Below, in pieces: positions 33,453 to 42,434 of a stretch of DNA of 64,000 bases; within the stretch, counting starts at the first letter, position 1; each line of letters starts with the position of its first letter. The notes beneath the pieces were generated by a model, which ran no database searches, was not told the origin of the DNA, and was given only the letters and a program-made list of their open reading frames with translations. This stretch comes from Kaistia hirudinis (GTDB lineage: Bacteria; Pseudomonadota; Alphaproteobacteria; Rhizobiales; Kaistiaceae), in the NCBI RefSeq assembly GCF_014196455.1, contig NZ_JACIDS010000007.1, forward strand, positions 1-64,000, in the 5' to 3' direction. A program made the translations under genes and the position numbers.

Positions 33453-34393
33453 TGTTGCAGGCTCCGATCATCTCAGGGGAGGGCGACAAGCCCTCCCCGA
33501 TCCGGCTGCGTGCGCTCTCGCTCGGAGCCGGCGTCCAGTCCACCACCATGGCGTTGCTTGCCGCTCATGGCGAGATCGGTCCCATGCCCGACTGCGCCAT
33601 CTTCGCCGATACCGGCTGGGAGCCGAAGGCGGTCTATGATCATCTCGCCTGGCTGATGTCGCCCAATGTGCTACCGTTTCCGGTGCATGTCGTCTCGGCA
33701 GGCAATATCCGTGACCAGCTCGTGCAGGCGGGTGAAGGGCGTCGTTGGGCCTCGGTTCCGGCCTTCGCGAAGACCGTCACGCCGGCTGGCGCCGAGGTGC
33801 CGGTTTTCGACGCGGACGATGAGGGCGAACTGATCGAGGTCGCCACACGGCGCACCACGACGGAGACCGTCTCGATAGGCATGATCCGCCGCCAATGCAC
33901 GAGCGACTTCAAGATCGTGCCGATCCGCCGGAAGATCCGCGAGCTCGCCGGGCTCACCCGCAAGCGCTCGCCCTCTTTCCCGGTCGTGGAATCCTGGATC
34001 GGCATCTCGACCGACGAGATCGTGCGCGCGAAGCCGGGCTTCGAGGCTTGGCAGGTCAAACGCTTCCCGCTGATCGAGAAGCGCCTCAGCCGGCGGGATT
34101 GCCTCGCCTGGCTGCGCCGGCACGGCTACCCCGAGCCCCCGAAATCCGCCTGTATCGGTTGCCCGTTCCACGACAATCGCCGTTGGCGGCATATGCGCGA
34201 CCATGACCCGGAAGCCTGGGCGGATGCGGTCGAAGTCGACCGCGCCTTGCGCAACGGTCTGCGCGGGATACGCGGCGAGGTGTTCCTGCACCGAACATGC
34301 GTCCCGCTCGACGAGGCAGATCTCTCCACCGCCGCCGATCGCGGTCAGCTCGATCTCTGGCCAAATGAGTGCGAGGGCATGTGCGGGGTCTGA
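33452..34393 (+). CDS. PAPS-reductase-like PP-loop protein
   Basis: The 313-residue protein has a PP-loop pyrophosphatase core: SLGAGVQSTTMALL near residue 28 and FADTGWEPKAVY near 50. Further conserved parts are RRQCTSDFKIVPIRRKIREL and, near the C-terminus, SACIGCPFHDN, a Cys pair that could hold a metal. The fold occurs in PAPS reductases and in DndC/phage-borne enzymes that modify DNA or nucleotides. Its start overlaps the ardC stop by one base, so it is coupled to the antirestriction gene. Sulfate assimilation is improbable here; a DNA-protection or modification role is a reasonable inference. Confidence 0.7.
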   Translation: MLQAPIISGEGDKPSPIRLRALSLGAGVQSTTMALLAAHGEIGPMPDCAIFADTGWEPKAVYDHLAWLMSPNVLPFPVHVVSAGNIRDQLVQAGEGRRWASVPAFAKTVTPAGAEVPVFDADDEGELIEVATRRTTTETVSIGMIRRQCTSDFKIVPIRRKIRELAGLTRKRSPSFPVVESWIGISTDEIVRAKPGFEAWQVKRFPLIEKRLSRRDCLAWLRRHGYPEPPKSACIGCPFHDNRRWRHMRDHDPEAWADAVEVDRALRNGLRGIRGEVFLHRTCVPLDEADLSTAADRGQLDLWPNECEGMCGV

Positions 34394-35150
34394 TCCCTGG
34401 CTTCCAACCTGCCCGCGCCAGCGTCAGCGTTCCCGCGCCAGTCGTCCTGCTGCCGTAGGCCCACTCACCGAGCAGCGGGCCTGATCGACGACGTGCAGCA
34501 TCAACTCCGGCCGCTGGCGATTGGGAATGCCGGTTTTCTGCGGCGCGCGACCCAAACGGAGCGGTGCGCCGAGGGGATGGAACGCCGCAGCGCCCAGTTG
34601 ACGAAGGACATCGGCAGCCTCCAATGCCCGGCGGTTCCGTGATTGCAGCAAGAGAGTTCGGTGCAAGGTTGATCCTGCCGTTCTCTCGCCGTTCCATGCG
34701 ATTTCCGCTGCGCGTAGACAAGATGGTACAGGCGGACATACGGATAGGCATTGTCGACCTTCACCGTGCAGCATTTGGGCCTTGGAATGTGGCCCGTGCT
34801 GCAAACCTCGTAATGCCTCCTCTGCATCGGTCTCGGCGTCATGAGCCGGGCTTCTCCCTAGACCGCTGACTGAGGTGCGGCCAATGCGGCCTTTCTTTCT
34901 GGCGTATCTCACATCGGGTCCGGCTGCTGCGCAGCCCGCCCTCGATCCCGCAACAGCACGTTCCCGACCTTCTTCCCCGCCGTGCTCGGCTGACGCCTGC
35001 GCGCGGCTTCCTCGCGAGGCAAGAAAGTCGGCCCCGCGCCGTCCTCCATTGCATTGCGGCCCTTCGGGTGCGGGCCGGTCGCCCGTTGTTCTCCGATCGC
35101 CATCAAGGCCGCGATGGTCGCGACCTGATACAATAGATGGAGAAGACAAA
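34394..35150 (+). other. long leader or spacer before the DUF736 gene
   Basis: About 757 bases with no convincing gene. The open frames on either strand (for example 34501-34842 on the minus strand) lack ribosome binding sites and recognisable domains. The last 270 bases hold many GC-rich short inverted repeats of the same style as the other leaders. A promoter-like stretch GATACAATAGATGGAG lies just before the start of the next gene, with GATGGAGAAG as its probable ribosome binding site. Confidence 0.45.
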
Positions 35151-35447
35151 ATGGCTCAGATCGGCACTTTCAACCGCAACGAAGACGGCTCGTTCACTGG
35201 GATTATCAAGACCCTCAACCTCAACATCAAGGCCCGCCTGGTCGTGTCCGAGAAGGAAAGCGACAAGTCGCCCGACCTTCGCGCCCTCGCAGGCACCATC
35301 GAGATCGGCGCTGGCTGGAAGAAGACCGCCAAGGAGACTGGCCGGGAGTACCACTCGGTCAAGCTCGACGATCCAAGCTTCCCCGCTCCGATCTACGCCA
35401 GCCTCGTCGAGAACGAGGGCGCCTACGCCCTCATTTGGTCCCGCTAA
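35151..35447 (+). CDS. DUF736 family protein
   Basis: This 98-residue protein is a clear DUF736 member: [19 protein letters not shown] at the N-terminus and a beta-rich body ending [15 protein letters not shown]. The family is small, abundant and encoded on rhizobial plasmids and conjugative elements. Its role is unknown, though high expression is likely from its position behind a long leader. A strong hairpin terminator follows 15 bases after the stop. Confidence 0.85.
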   Translation: MAQIGTFNRNEDGSFTGIIKTLNLNIKARLVVSEKESDKSPDLRALAGTIEIGAGWKKTAKETGREYHSVKLDDPSFPAPIYASLVENEGAYALIWSR

Positions 35448-35462
35448 GGCGGCCAACCACCG

Positions 35463-35492
35463 GTCGCGGTGCTCCATCGGCAGCACCGCGAC
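35463..35492 (+). terminator. hairpin terminator after the DUF736 gene
   Basis: GTCGCGGTGCT (35463-35473) pairs perfectly with AGCACCGCGAC (35482-35492) across an eight-base loop. The T-run is weak, but the 11-base stem directly after a stop codon makes termination likely. Confidence 0.55.
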
Positions 35493-35875
35493 CCGGCAAA
35501 AGGACGCCGGAAAGGGTCTTTCCGAGCACCCCGAAGCCAGATCAACGGCTTCGAGGCACAAAGACGGTTGATGGCTGACCTAAGGGTATGGCCTTCAGCT
35601 GATTTGATCCTGCTCCATCCGTCAGCGCGGCCAAGCTGTTGTGGACGGGGGGCCTAAGGCCCCTTTCTTGTGATCGGCTCACGGACGGGAACGATCACCG
35701 ACATACCGTTGGAGCGGGCGGAAAGTCGCATGGGTGTGATGTCGTCGCTCCATGGCGCGCCGCCTGCGATCGCGAAGCTAATTGGCATGCCGCTGCATCC
35801 ATATCGTCTCCTTGAGCGCTCCGCCATGCTGCACTATATGATGCGTGATGGTTGATGCGCACGATGGAGGCGGCC

Positions 35876-36103
35876 ATGCGGACGACACTCGCGATCGATG
35901 ACGATGTCCTTGTGGCCGCAAAGGCCATGGCCCGGCAGCAGCACCGCAGCGTCGGCGAGGTCATTTCCGATCTGGCCCGCCGTGCGTTGCGCAGACCCCC
36001 GGCCGGCGGCGAGCGCAACGGCATTCCCTTGCTCTCGCCGCGTCCCGATGGCCCTCTGGTCACGCTCGACATCGTCAACGCGCTGCGTGACGAACTGCCG
36101 TGA
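35876..36103 (+). CDS. vapB: VapB-type antitoxin
   Basis: The start at 35876 has GATGGAGG ahead of it and gives 75 residues. The N-terminal ribbon-helix-helix (MRTTLAIDDDVLVAAKAMAR, then RSVGEVISDLARRAL) binds DNA and represses the operon. The C-terminal 30 residues (GIPLLSPRPDGPLVTLDIV) are the flexible toxin-binding part. Its stop overlaps the toxin start in GTGA. The pair is a canonical type II module that would stabilise the element. Confidence 0.8.
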   Translation: MRTTLAIDDDVLVAAKAMARQQHRSVGEVISDLARRALRRPPAGGERNGIPLLSPRPDGPLVTLDIVNALRDELP

Positions 36104-36537
36104 CCTTCCTCCTCGATGTCAATGTGCTGATCGCGCTGATCGACCCCGGCCATGTCGCGCATGAGGATGCGCATCGCTGGTTCGGATCCACCGGGCGATC
36201 TTCCTGGGCAACGAGTCCAATCACCGAGAACGGCGTTATCAGGATCATCGGCAGCCCAAAATACCCGAACTCGCCGGGCTCGCCGGCAGCCGTGGCGGAC
36301 ATCGTGGGCAAGCTGCGTGCCCATGCCGGGCACCAGTTCTGGCCCGACGATATCAGCCTGGTCGGATCCGCCGACATCGATGCGGCGAAGATCCTGACCG
36401 CGGCGCAAGTCACCGACACCTATCTGCTGGCACTCGCCAAGGCGCATGGCGGCCAACTGGCTACGTTCGATCGCAAGCTGTCGGTGGTGGCTGTGAAGGG
36501 CGGAAAGTCGGCTCTCCATCTGATTGCGAACGGTTGA
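36100..36537 (+). CDS. vapC: VapC-type PIN-domain toxin
   Basis: The 145-residue PIN-domain RNase uses a GTG start overlapping the antitoxin stop. The acidic active-site positions are visible: Asp6 in FLLDVNVLIALID, Glu43 in SPITENGVIRI and Asp105 in VTDTYLLALAKAHGG, with a further Asp in LATFDRKL. VapC toxins cut tRNA or rRNA when freed from VapB. A WGR gene converges on it from the right. Confidence 0.82.
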   Translation: MTFLLDVNVLIALIDPGHVAHEDAHRWFGSTGRSSWATSPITENGVIRIIGSPKYPNSPGSPAAVADIVGKLRAHAGHQFWPDDISLVGSADIDAAKILTAAQVTDTYLLALAKAHGGQLATFDRKLSVVAVKGGKSALHLIANG

Positions 36538-36566
36538 GCCGCAATTCTCAGGCGGCGCGCCGCGGT

Positions 36567-36824
36567 TCAGGTTTCCTCCCCCGGAGACGTGTATCCCCGC
36601 CGCCGCTTTCGGCGCTCGAGCCGTGCGTACGCTTCACCGGCAGCCGCGTTCTCGTCGAACGTCTCCACCATGGCCTGACCGTTCGTGCCGATCCGGCCCC
36701 AGTTGCGGATCAATGACGTCCCGCCGAACAGGGTGGGCTGAAAGGAGAGCACATAGAACCGCGCCATGTTGCGGGCGGGATCGATGCGGCGCAGATGAAG
36801 CGAACCTGTCTCTGGTTTGGGCAT
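36567..36824 (-). CDS. WGR-domain protein
   Basis: The 85-residue protein is a stand-alone WGR domain, with the strand YVLSFQPTLFGGTSLIRNWGRIG and a basic tail (RRKRRR). WGR domains bind nucleic acid in PARP-like and helicase proteins. Single-domain versions are common in rhizobia and have no settled role. It converges with vapC and marks the left end of a block of non-transfer cargo. Confidence 0.8.
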   Translation of the reverse strand: MPKPETGSLHLRRIDPARNMARFYVLSFQPTLFGGTSLIRNWGRIGTNGQAMVETFDENAAAGEAYARLERRKRRRGYTSPGEET

Positions 36825-37207
36825 GGGAGATAGTCTCGCTTCCTCCGAAAGCCCAGTCCAACGAGTTCGGTGAATCGATCAGGTTCGACCGATTCATTCC
36901 GGCGATGCCTCAGACGTGAGACATTCGGGAACGGCTGATGGTGCGCCGCCTCAGGTGAGGAGGCGAACTTTGTCTCCTCCATAGGCTCCAAACCCTCCTT
37001 TGTGGTGCTGGTCCACCCCTTTCATGAGGGCGAACCAGCCGCGGGCAACGGCTGGGAGCGAACGCCTCCAGCGGAGCTTGAGGCGCCCGCCCGTCCGTGA
37101 TCTGCTAGGTCGTGAACCCATAAATTCGGAGTGACCGCCGTGGGGTGGCAATCAGACTGTCAGCTTTCGGTTTGGCAGGTGAAAAAAGCTGGCCAGACAA
37201 TGAAGGC
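36825..37207. other. non-coding spacer
   Basis: About 380 bases with only short frames that have no good start. I see nothing specific in it. It could include a boundary of the cargo block. Confidence 0.35.
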
Positions 37208-37963
37208 TCAACCTGTCAAATCATGCAAGTATCGTTCGACGTGCTCTTTCCATAGCGGGGGCTTGAACATCAACGCGTGCCCCATGGGGGCTGCTACGAA
37301 TTTTCCCTGCCCGCCAGCCGACAGAAACCTTTCGAAATTTTCTCGACAGTGCTCTATTCGATAGTATTGATCATAACTCCCATGCAACCAAAGGGTCGAA
37401 ATTCCAGCACGAGCGCCGCGCTCGAAAAGGCTCGGATTTACGGTTTCATGGCTCGGGCAAGCTCTGCCGAGCCAACCACCGTTAAAATTGATGGCGCCCA
37501 GGAATGTGTTCGGTCGCATACCCGCATATGCTATCGCCAAGATGCCGCCGCGTGAAACTCCTCCTATGACAAGTTGGTCCTTGTCGATGTCGGACCGCTC
37601 GCGCAGATGGCTGACAACAGCGTCAACATCCTCAACCGCCCGCTCGAAACCGGCGATCGCAATTCTGACGTCGCAAGAATAGCCAGAGCCATCTGGAGCG
37701 AGCCCTTCTCCATAAAATCCACCTGATTTTCCTCTCCCCCGACGTTGAGGGAAGAGAACCATCCATCCGCGGTCAACGAAGTAGTTTGCTACAATGGCAG
37801 GAGCCACCGTTCTGGAATAAAGTGATCTATTCTGCCCTCTACCAGTCGACCCGTGGTTGAACACAACCGTTGGAAACGGACCTCCATCGAGGGGCTTTGC
37901 CGCAACGATTTCCAGTCGGACATCAGCCTCAGCGGACGGTACTAAGAACTTTTCAAATTTCAT
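37208..37963 (-). CDS. alpha/beta hydrolase (dienelactone-hydrolase/prolyl-oligopeptidase type)
   Basis: The 251-residue enzyme has a complete alpha/beta-hydrolase triad. Ser137 lies in GGVSRGG, Asp198 in HGSYDQYY and His229 in PMGHALMF, with the oxyanion-loop motif VVFNHGSTGRG near residue 35. There is no signal peptide. The nearest types are acylaminoacyl-peptidase-like or dienelactone-like hydrolases, so an ester or peptide substrate is likely. Nothing in the sequence names it. It sits in cargo beside the SphA-like outer-membrane protein. Its codon use is less GC-rich than that of the neighbours. Confidence 0.75.
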   Translation of the reverse strand: MKFEKFLVPSAEADVRLEIVAAKPLDGGPFPTVVFNHGSTGRGQNRSLYSRTVAPAIVANYFVDRGWMVLFPQRRGRGKSGGFYGEGLAPDGSGYSCDVRIAIAGFERAVEDVDAVVSHLRERSDIDKDQLVIGGVSRGGILAIAYAGMRPNTFLGAINFNGGWLGRACPSHETVNPSLFERGARAGISTLWLHGSYDQYYRIEHCRENFERFLSAGGQGKFVAAPMGHALMFKPPLWKEHVERYLHDLTG

Positions 37964-38080
37964 TGGAACTACTACCGGAGGTGTCTGCTTGCATCGCTGT
38001 TACCATTTCGATCAAGCGTCCGGAATGGGGTCGGTAGTCGAATGCGGTCTCATCTAGCGCCGCGGTAGTGAGTCGACGTC

Positions 38081-39115
38081 CTAATTCCGAGTGGCTGACG
38101 GAGGCGGCCCTGAAATCGAAAACGTCAGCCACGCGTTCCAGCCGGAGGGCCGGTTGACCGCAGCGAACTCGCCGTAGCCTTTCAGGTTCAAATATCCCTG
38201 CATGTTGCCGACCGGAAAAATGTAGCCAATCTGAGGTCCGACCCCCAGAACGCGCGACTCGAAAGATCCCAGAACGGGCAGTTGGCCGCTATCGGGAGTG
38301 ATCTGCTGATAGGCATATCCAACGAGGCCGACGAAAAGCTGCTTCGAGAGAAATTGCGATGCACCCCAGTCGAAATGGAAATCAATTCCGCTCTGATACT
38401 GCGTGTCCGGATTCTCGAAATTGTAGGTAAACCCCGCAACGCCTGAAAACTCGCGTCCGGTCGTGGCGTCGAGATAGGTATAGCCTCCGCCGATGTCGAT
38501 CGCGCCGTGACCGATCCCGATATTGGAAAGCCGCGCCGGATTGTAGTCGCCGACCGGAATATCCCCGGTGGCGTAGGTCATCCAGTTGTGGACGCCGTCA
38601 TTCCACTTGAGCGTCACCATCGGATAAAGGTCACCCACCCCCGTGACCGAATCCGAGATGCTTCCCGTGCGGGTAGCCGCGAGCGGACCCAAGGCGGACG
38701 TCAGCGTTCCGTCGATGCTGGTCGAGGATCCTCCGAACACACCGGTCATGCTGACGGCGAGCTGCCCACCAAGCACCGGCGTGGCGAAGGTGTAGGTCGG
38801 CGCGAGGAAGAGCAGATTGGCCTGGGAGTCGAGATTTGCGTTCAGGCCGACATCGGCGTTCGTCGTGAACCGGCCGACCCGATTCTCTCTCGCTACAGCA
38901 ACGCTACCGGAAGCACCGACCGACGTGTGATAATAGATCGACCCGAGCGACCAGCCGGGCGTCGTGGGAACGGCCGCGAGGCTGCCGAACTGTCCGGGAA
39001 GCCAGAAGGAGACGCCATCTTCATCGGCCCGAGCGGATTGAGCGGCAAAGACGGCCAGGAAGACAACTGCCGCGGCACTCAGCCGCCACGTCAAATCTCC
39101 TTCCACGCACTTCAT
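38081..39115 (-). CDS. SphA-like outer-membrane protein (phenol MetA degradation type)
   Basis: The start at 39115 gives a signal peptide (LSAAAVVFLAVFAAQSARA) after a short basic N-terminus. The mature protein of about 310 residues is beta-rich, with alternating aromatic strands (FWLPGQFGSLAAVPTTPGW, GGGYTYLDATTG, FHFDWGASQF) and a C-terminal strand ending in Phe-rich residues. That fits the outer-membrane family linked with meta-cleavage and phenol or steroid catabolism clusters. It probably admits or handles hydrophobic substrates. It is divergent from the formylglycine-enzyme gene, and the sulfatase cargo suggests sulfated or aromatic compounds. Confidence 0.72.
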   Translation of the reverse strand: MKCVEGDLTWRLSAAAVVFLAVFAAQSARADEDGVSFWLPGQFGSLAAVPTTPGWSLGSIYYHTSVGASGSVAVARENRVGRFTTNADVGLNANLDSQANLLFLAPTYTFATPVLGGQLAVSMTGVFGGSSTSIDGTLTSALGPLAATRTGSISDSVTGVGDLYPMVTLKWNDGVHNWMTYATGDIPVGDYNPARLSNIGIGHGAIDIGGGYTYLDATTGREFSGVAGFTYNFENPDTQYQSGIDFHFDWGASQFLSKQLFVGLVGYAYQQITPDSGQLPVLGSFESRVLGVGPQIGYIFPVGNMQGYLNLKGYGEFAAVNRPSGWNAWLTFSISGPPPSATRN

Positions 39116-39439
39116 CCAATGCTCAACCCTTTTGAACCGTCGCTTCGGCCCCATCCCGCGCCGCACATCGTACGAAGCGACGGAATCGTCCGCCACGCAT
39201 TTTACGCCACGGCTCGCATGCGCAGGGGCTGAGCGAGTAGTTCAGGGGCACAGACATCAGGCCTCCACAAGGCCGGACAGTCGTCGATCGCGGCCGCCAT
39301 TGCCGAGCTGGGGACCGGGTCGACGCTTCTCTTGGCTTGAGTGACTGGGTCGGTTTGCCATCTTGATGGTCGGCTATCGCTTTTCCGGCTCGTCGCGCGC
39401 GTGCTACCTGAAGTAGTCACCGCAAAGAGGGATTTGTTG

Positions 39440-40423
39440 ATGGCAAACTTTCGGCATACCGGACCTTCTGTCGAAGTTTCGCACGAGCAAGCGGTGCATC
39501 GGAACATGGTCCGGATTCCAGGCGGCACGTTCCGCATGGGGTCGGACCAGCACTATCCAGAGGAAGCGCCGGTCCATCGGGTAACCGTTGACGAGTATTG
39601 GATGGACCGGACGCCGGTAACCAACCGGCAGTTCAAGGAATTCGTCCGCGCGACCGGCCACGTCACAACGGCAGAGATCGCGCCCGATCCGAAGGACTAT
39701 CCGGACGCCCCGCCTCATATGTTGTATGCTGGCTCATTGGTCTTCACGCCGCCGGCGCGGGCGGTCGATCTGCGCCATTGGGGAGAATGGTGGAATTTCA
39801 TGAAGGGCGCGGACTGGCGCCATCCCGGCGGTCCGAGGACGAATATCAACGTCCTCGACAATCATCCCGTCGTGCACGTGTCATTTGCCGACGCGCTGGC
39901 TTATGCCACTTGGGCCGGGAAGGATCTGCCGACCGAAACCGAATGGGAATTCGCGGCGCGCGGCGGTCTCGACGGTGCCGAATATTCCTGGGGCGACGAA
40001 CTGACCCCCGGCGGCAAGCACATGGCCAACACCTGGCAAGGGAACTTTCCGAGACAGAATCTGGTCGAAGACGGATATGAGCGAACGTCGCCGGTCACGG
40101 CTTTCCCGGCGAACCGTTATGGTCTCTTCGACATGATCGGCAATGTCTGGGAATGGACGACGGATTGGTATTCCGCAAAACATCAGTCCGATGCGCCGAA
40201 AGCCTGCTGCGTGCCAGAAAACCCGCGGGGCGGCAGCGAAGAGGGGAGCTACGATCCCAACCAGCCGTTGATCAATATCCCGCGCAAGGTGGTGAAGGGC
40301 GGTTCTTACCTGTGTGCGCCGAATTACTGCCGCCGCTATCGTCCGGCCGCTCGCCAGGCCGAAGCCATTGATACCTCTACGGGGCATCTCGGATTTCGTT
40401 GCGTGGTCCGCCAGCCCGATTAA
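39440..40423 (+). CDS. formylglycine-generating enzyme family protein
   Basis: The ATG at 39440 follows GAGGGA and gives 327 residues. The FGE-sulfatase domain is complete: an early IPGGTFRMGSD, then LPTETEWEFAARGG, GLFDMIGNVWEWTTDWY and the C-terminal VVKGGSYLCAPNYCRRYRP. The two cysteines in that last stretch (Cys292 and Cys297) have the C-x4-C spacing of the copper-binding active site of real formylglycine-generating enzymes. This enzyme oxidises the sulfatase active-site Cys to formylglycine in the cytoplasm. An arylsulfatase with C-T-P-S-R lies 0.6 kb to the right, so the pair makes functional sense. Confidence 0.85.
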   Translation: MANFRHTGPSVEVSHEQAVHRNMVRIPGGTFRMGSDQHYPEEAPVHRVTVDEYWMDRTPVTNRQFKEFVRATGHVTTAEIAPDPKDYPDAPPHMLYAGSLVFTPPARAVDLRHWGEWWNFMKGADWRHPGGPRTNINVLDNHPVVHVSFADALAYATWAGKDLPTETEWEFAARGGLDGAEYSWGDELTPGGKHMANTWQGNFPRQNLVEDGYERTSPVTAFPANRYGLFDMIGNVWEWTTDWYSAKHQSDAPKACCVPENPRGGSEEGSYDPNQPLINIPRKVVKGGSYLCAPNYCRRYRPAARQAEAIDTSTGHLGFRCVVRQPD

Positions 40424-40504
40424 GCTGGCGTGGCCTCAGTTGGCAAAGGGATTGCCCGCAACAACGGTGCCGAGGGCCCTCTCAAGGCTGCGTGCGTTCC
40501 TTCT

Positions 40505-40954
40505 TCAATGGCCTGCTGGAACAAGGTCCAGCAGTACAGAGACAAAGGCGAACACCCCGACGCCGGCCAGGAGAATGGCAAGCCACACGACCGGGGATCG
40601 CAGCTCATCTGTCCTGGTTCCGGCTATCGGGGCGAATGGGCCCTGCGAAAGGTAGCGCCGAGTCCAATGATATCGCCACAACGAAGCGAGAAGCGCGAGT
40701 ACGCCGCACCCGATCAGAGCCAAGCCCAGATATTCCGGGGCGCGTGGAATATGGGCCTCGTGCACTCCGGGCATGTGTCCAAATCGGGCGAAGAACTGGA
40801 CGATCGCGAACCCGAAGCTGATCAGTGAGGCTGCGGTTCGCAGCCACGCCATCATCGTGCGCTCAAGCGCCAGGACCGAGCGAAGCCAGGCGAAGTGGTT
40901 ACTCACCGAGGGGCTGGCGTCGAATCGCGGATTGGGCTCCGGGAGCTCTGTCAT
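40505..40954 (-). CDS. DUF202 (YidH-like) membrane protein
   Basis: The start at 40954 gives 149 residues. The protein has the DUF202 signature (ERTMMAWLRTAASLISFGFAI) and three membrane helices: about 37-58, 75-98 and 125-146. The function of this inner-membrane family is unknown. It lies just after the sulfatase gene on the same strand with 46 bases between, so it is probably in the same transcript. Confidence 0.78.
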   Translation of the reverse strand: MTELPEPNPRFDASPSVSNHFAWLRSVLALERTMMAWLRTAASLISFGFAIVQFFARFGHMPGVHEAHIPRAPEYLGLALIGCGVLALLASLWRYHWTRRYLSQGPFAPIAGTRTDELRSPVVWLAILLAGVGVFAFVSVLLDLVPAGH

Positions 40955-41000
40955 GGCGATAATCCCTGCGGCGGCTGTCCTGCGGCTGGCTCTCCGCGGC

Positions 41001-42434
41001 TCACTGATAGCCTTCGAAGTCCGCACCGAGCGGGATGTTCGGATAGCGCTCGAGAGACCGCCGGTACTCCGAGACGACGCCCTCGATGGGAGCGATCACC
41101 CAAGCCATGCCCATATTGGTTTCAAAGAGATTCACCTGTTCGCCGGGATCGCTGCTGAGATCGTACAGGATCGGGAAGTATGGCGTGACGACAGGCCGGG
41201 TGATCCCTTCAGCGTAGCGGAATACGGCCTTCAGGTTGCGCCACTTGACGGACATGAGCTCTCCGTCCGGCCCGAAATACATCAGGCTCTCGCGGCCGGA
41301 AGTCGGCCTTTGCCCGAGCATGAACTCGGACGCGTCGATGCCGTCGATTGGACGGTCTGTCGGCATGCGCCCGCTCTCACCGGCCAGGCCGGCCAGCGTC
41401 GGCATCCAGTCGACCGAGGTCAGCATCTCGTTTGAAACCACGCCGCGCGGGATGCTTCCCGGCCAGCGGATCATCGCGGCGGTCCGGTAACTGCCTTCGA
41501 AGGGGGGCGTGAAGAAATTGCCTCGCCACGGGCCGTTCGATCCGCCGCCGCCACCGGCCGGGGCGTCGGCGGTGTTGTCGCTGCTGAAGACGACAATGGT
41601 GTCATTTTCGATCCCCGCCTCCCGGATGGCGTCGAGCACTTGTCCGACGCGGAAATCAATCTCCGCGATGCAATCCGCGTAAATTCCCTGGCGGTCCGGC
41701 GAGCCGCGGAGGAACGCCGGATGCACCGTGACGGGCGGATGGACGAGCGTCATGCCAAGATAGAGGAAGAATGGCTTGGACCCGTCGGCCGCCTGCCGCC
41801 GGATGAAGTCGGTACCGTGGCCGACGATCCGTTCGTCCATGTGCGCCTTCAGCTCGAGCGTAAAGGGCTCGACCGGGCGGGACGCCGATCCTCGCTGACC
41901 CTCCCAGATGTGCGGTGCCGGATATCCCAGTGACCGAAAGAGCGGCGACTCTGCATAGGCCGCTTCATCCGACGAGTTCAGTATGCCCCACCACTCATCG
42001 AAACCTTGGTCGGAGGGCATTCGGCCCGGCGTGTTCCCGACATGCCATTTGCCATAGAGCGCCGTCGCGTAGCCCGCGTCGGAGAGAAGCTTGGGCAGGG
42101 TGTATTCCCATGGCGCGAGGCCCATCTGGCCTTCGCCTGGGAACGGGACGCGCATATTGCCGGTGCGGACGGGATATCGACCCGAGAGAATCGCCGAGCG
42201 GCTCGGCGTGCACTGGCACTCGACGCTATAGTTGGTGAACCGCATGCCATCGGTAGCCAAGCCGTCGATCCGCGGCGTCGCGACCTGGCCACCATAGGCG
42301 CCGAAATCACCCCAGCCGAAATTGTCGGCCAGAATAAAGACGATATTCGGCTTTCGCCCGGGGGCCGGGCCGGCTCCCTGCGCAATGGCTGTGGAAGCTA
42401 CGAGCGACGAGGCGTGCTCATTGGACATGTACAT
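41001..42434 (-). CDS. arylsulfatase (type I, formylglycine-dependent)
   Basis: The 477-residue sulfatase has the active-site motif C-T-P-S-R at residues 75-79, in which Cys75 becomes formylglycine, and the family sequence SAILSGRYPVRTG. Metal-binding Asp37 and Asn38 lie in LADNFGWGD, where the commoner pair is Asp-Asp. Further landmarks are GKWHVG and SDNTAD. The N-terminus (MYMSNEHASSLVASTAIAQ) has no hydrophobic core of export length, so a cytoplasmic location is likely. It hydrolyses sulfate esters; the substrate is unknown. Maturation is probably done by the nearby formylglycine enzyme. Confidence 0.87.
   Translation of the reverse strand: MYMSNEHASSLVASTAIAQGAGPAPGRKPNIVFILADNFGWGDFGAYGGQVATPRIDGLATDGMRFTNYSVECQCTPSRSAILSGRYPVRTGNMRVPFPGEGQMGLAPWEYTLPKLLSDAGYATALYGKWHVGNTPGRMPSDQGFDEWWGILNSSDEAAYAESPLFRSLGYPAPHIWEGQRGSASRPVEPFTLELKAHMDERIVGHGTDFIRRQAADGSKPFFLYLGMTLVHPPVTVHPAFLRGSPDRQGIYADCIAEIDFRVGQVLDAIREAGIENDTIVVFSSDNTADAPAGGGGGSNGPWRGNFFTPPFEGSYRTAAMIRWPGSIPRGVVSNEMLTSVDWMPTLAGLAGESGRMPTDRPIDGIDASEFMLGQRPTSGRESLMYFGPDGELMSVKWRNLKAVFRYAEGITRPVVTPYFPILYDLSSDPGEQVNLFETNMGMAWVIAPIEGVVSEYRRSLERYPNIPLGADFEGYQ

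Noticed and set aside
34424-35149. Open frames before the DUF736 gene on the minus strand, including 34501-34842 with many Cys residues
   Set aside because: No ribosome binding site and no recognisable family, and they cover the hairpin-rich leader. I treat the region as non-coding.
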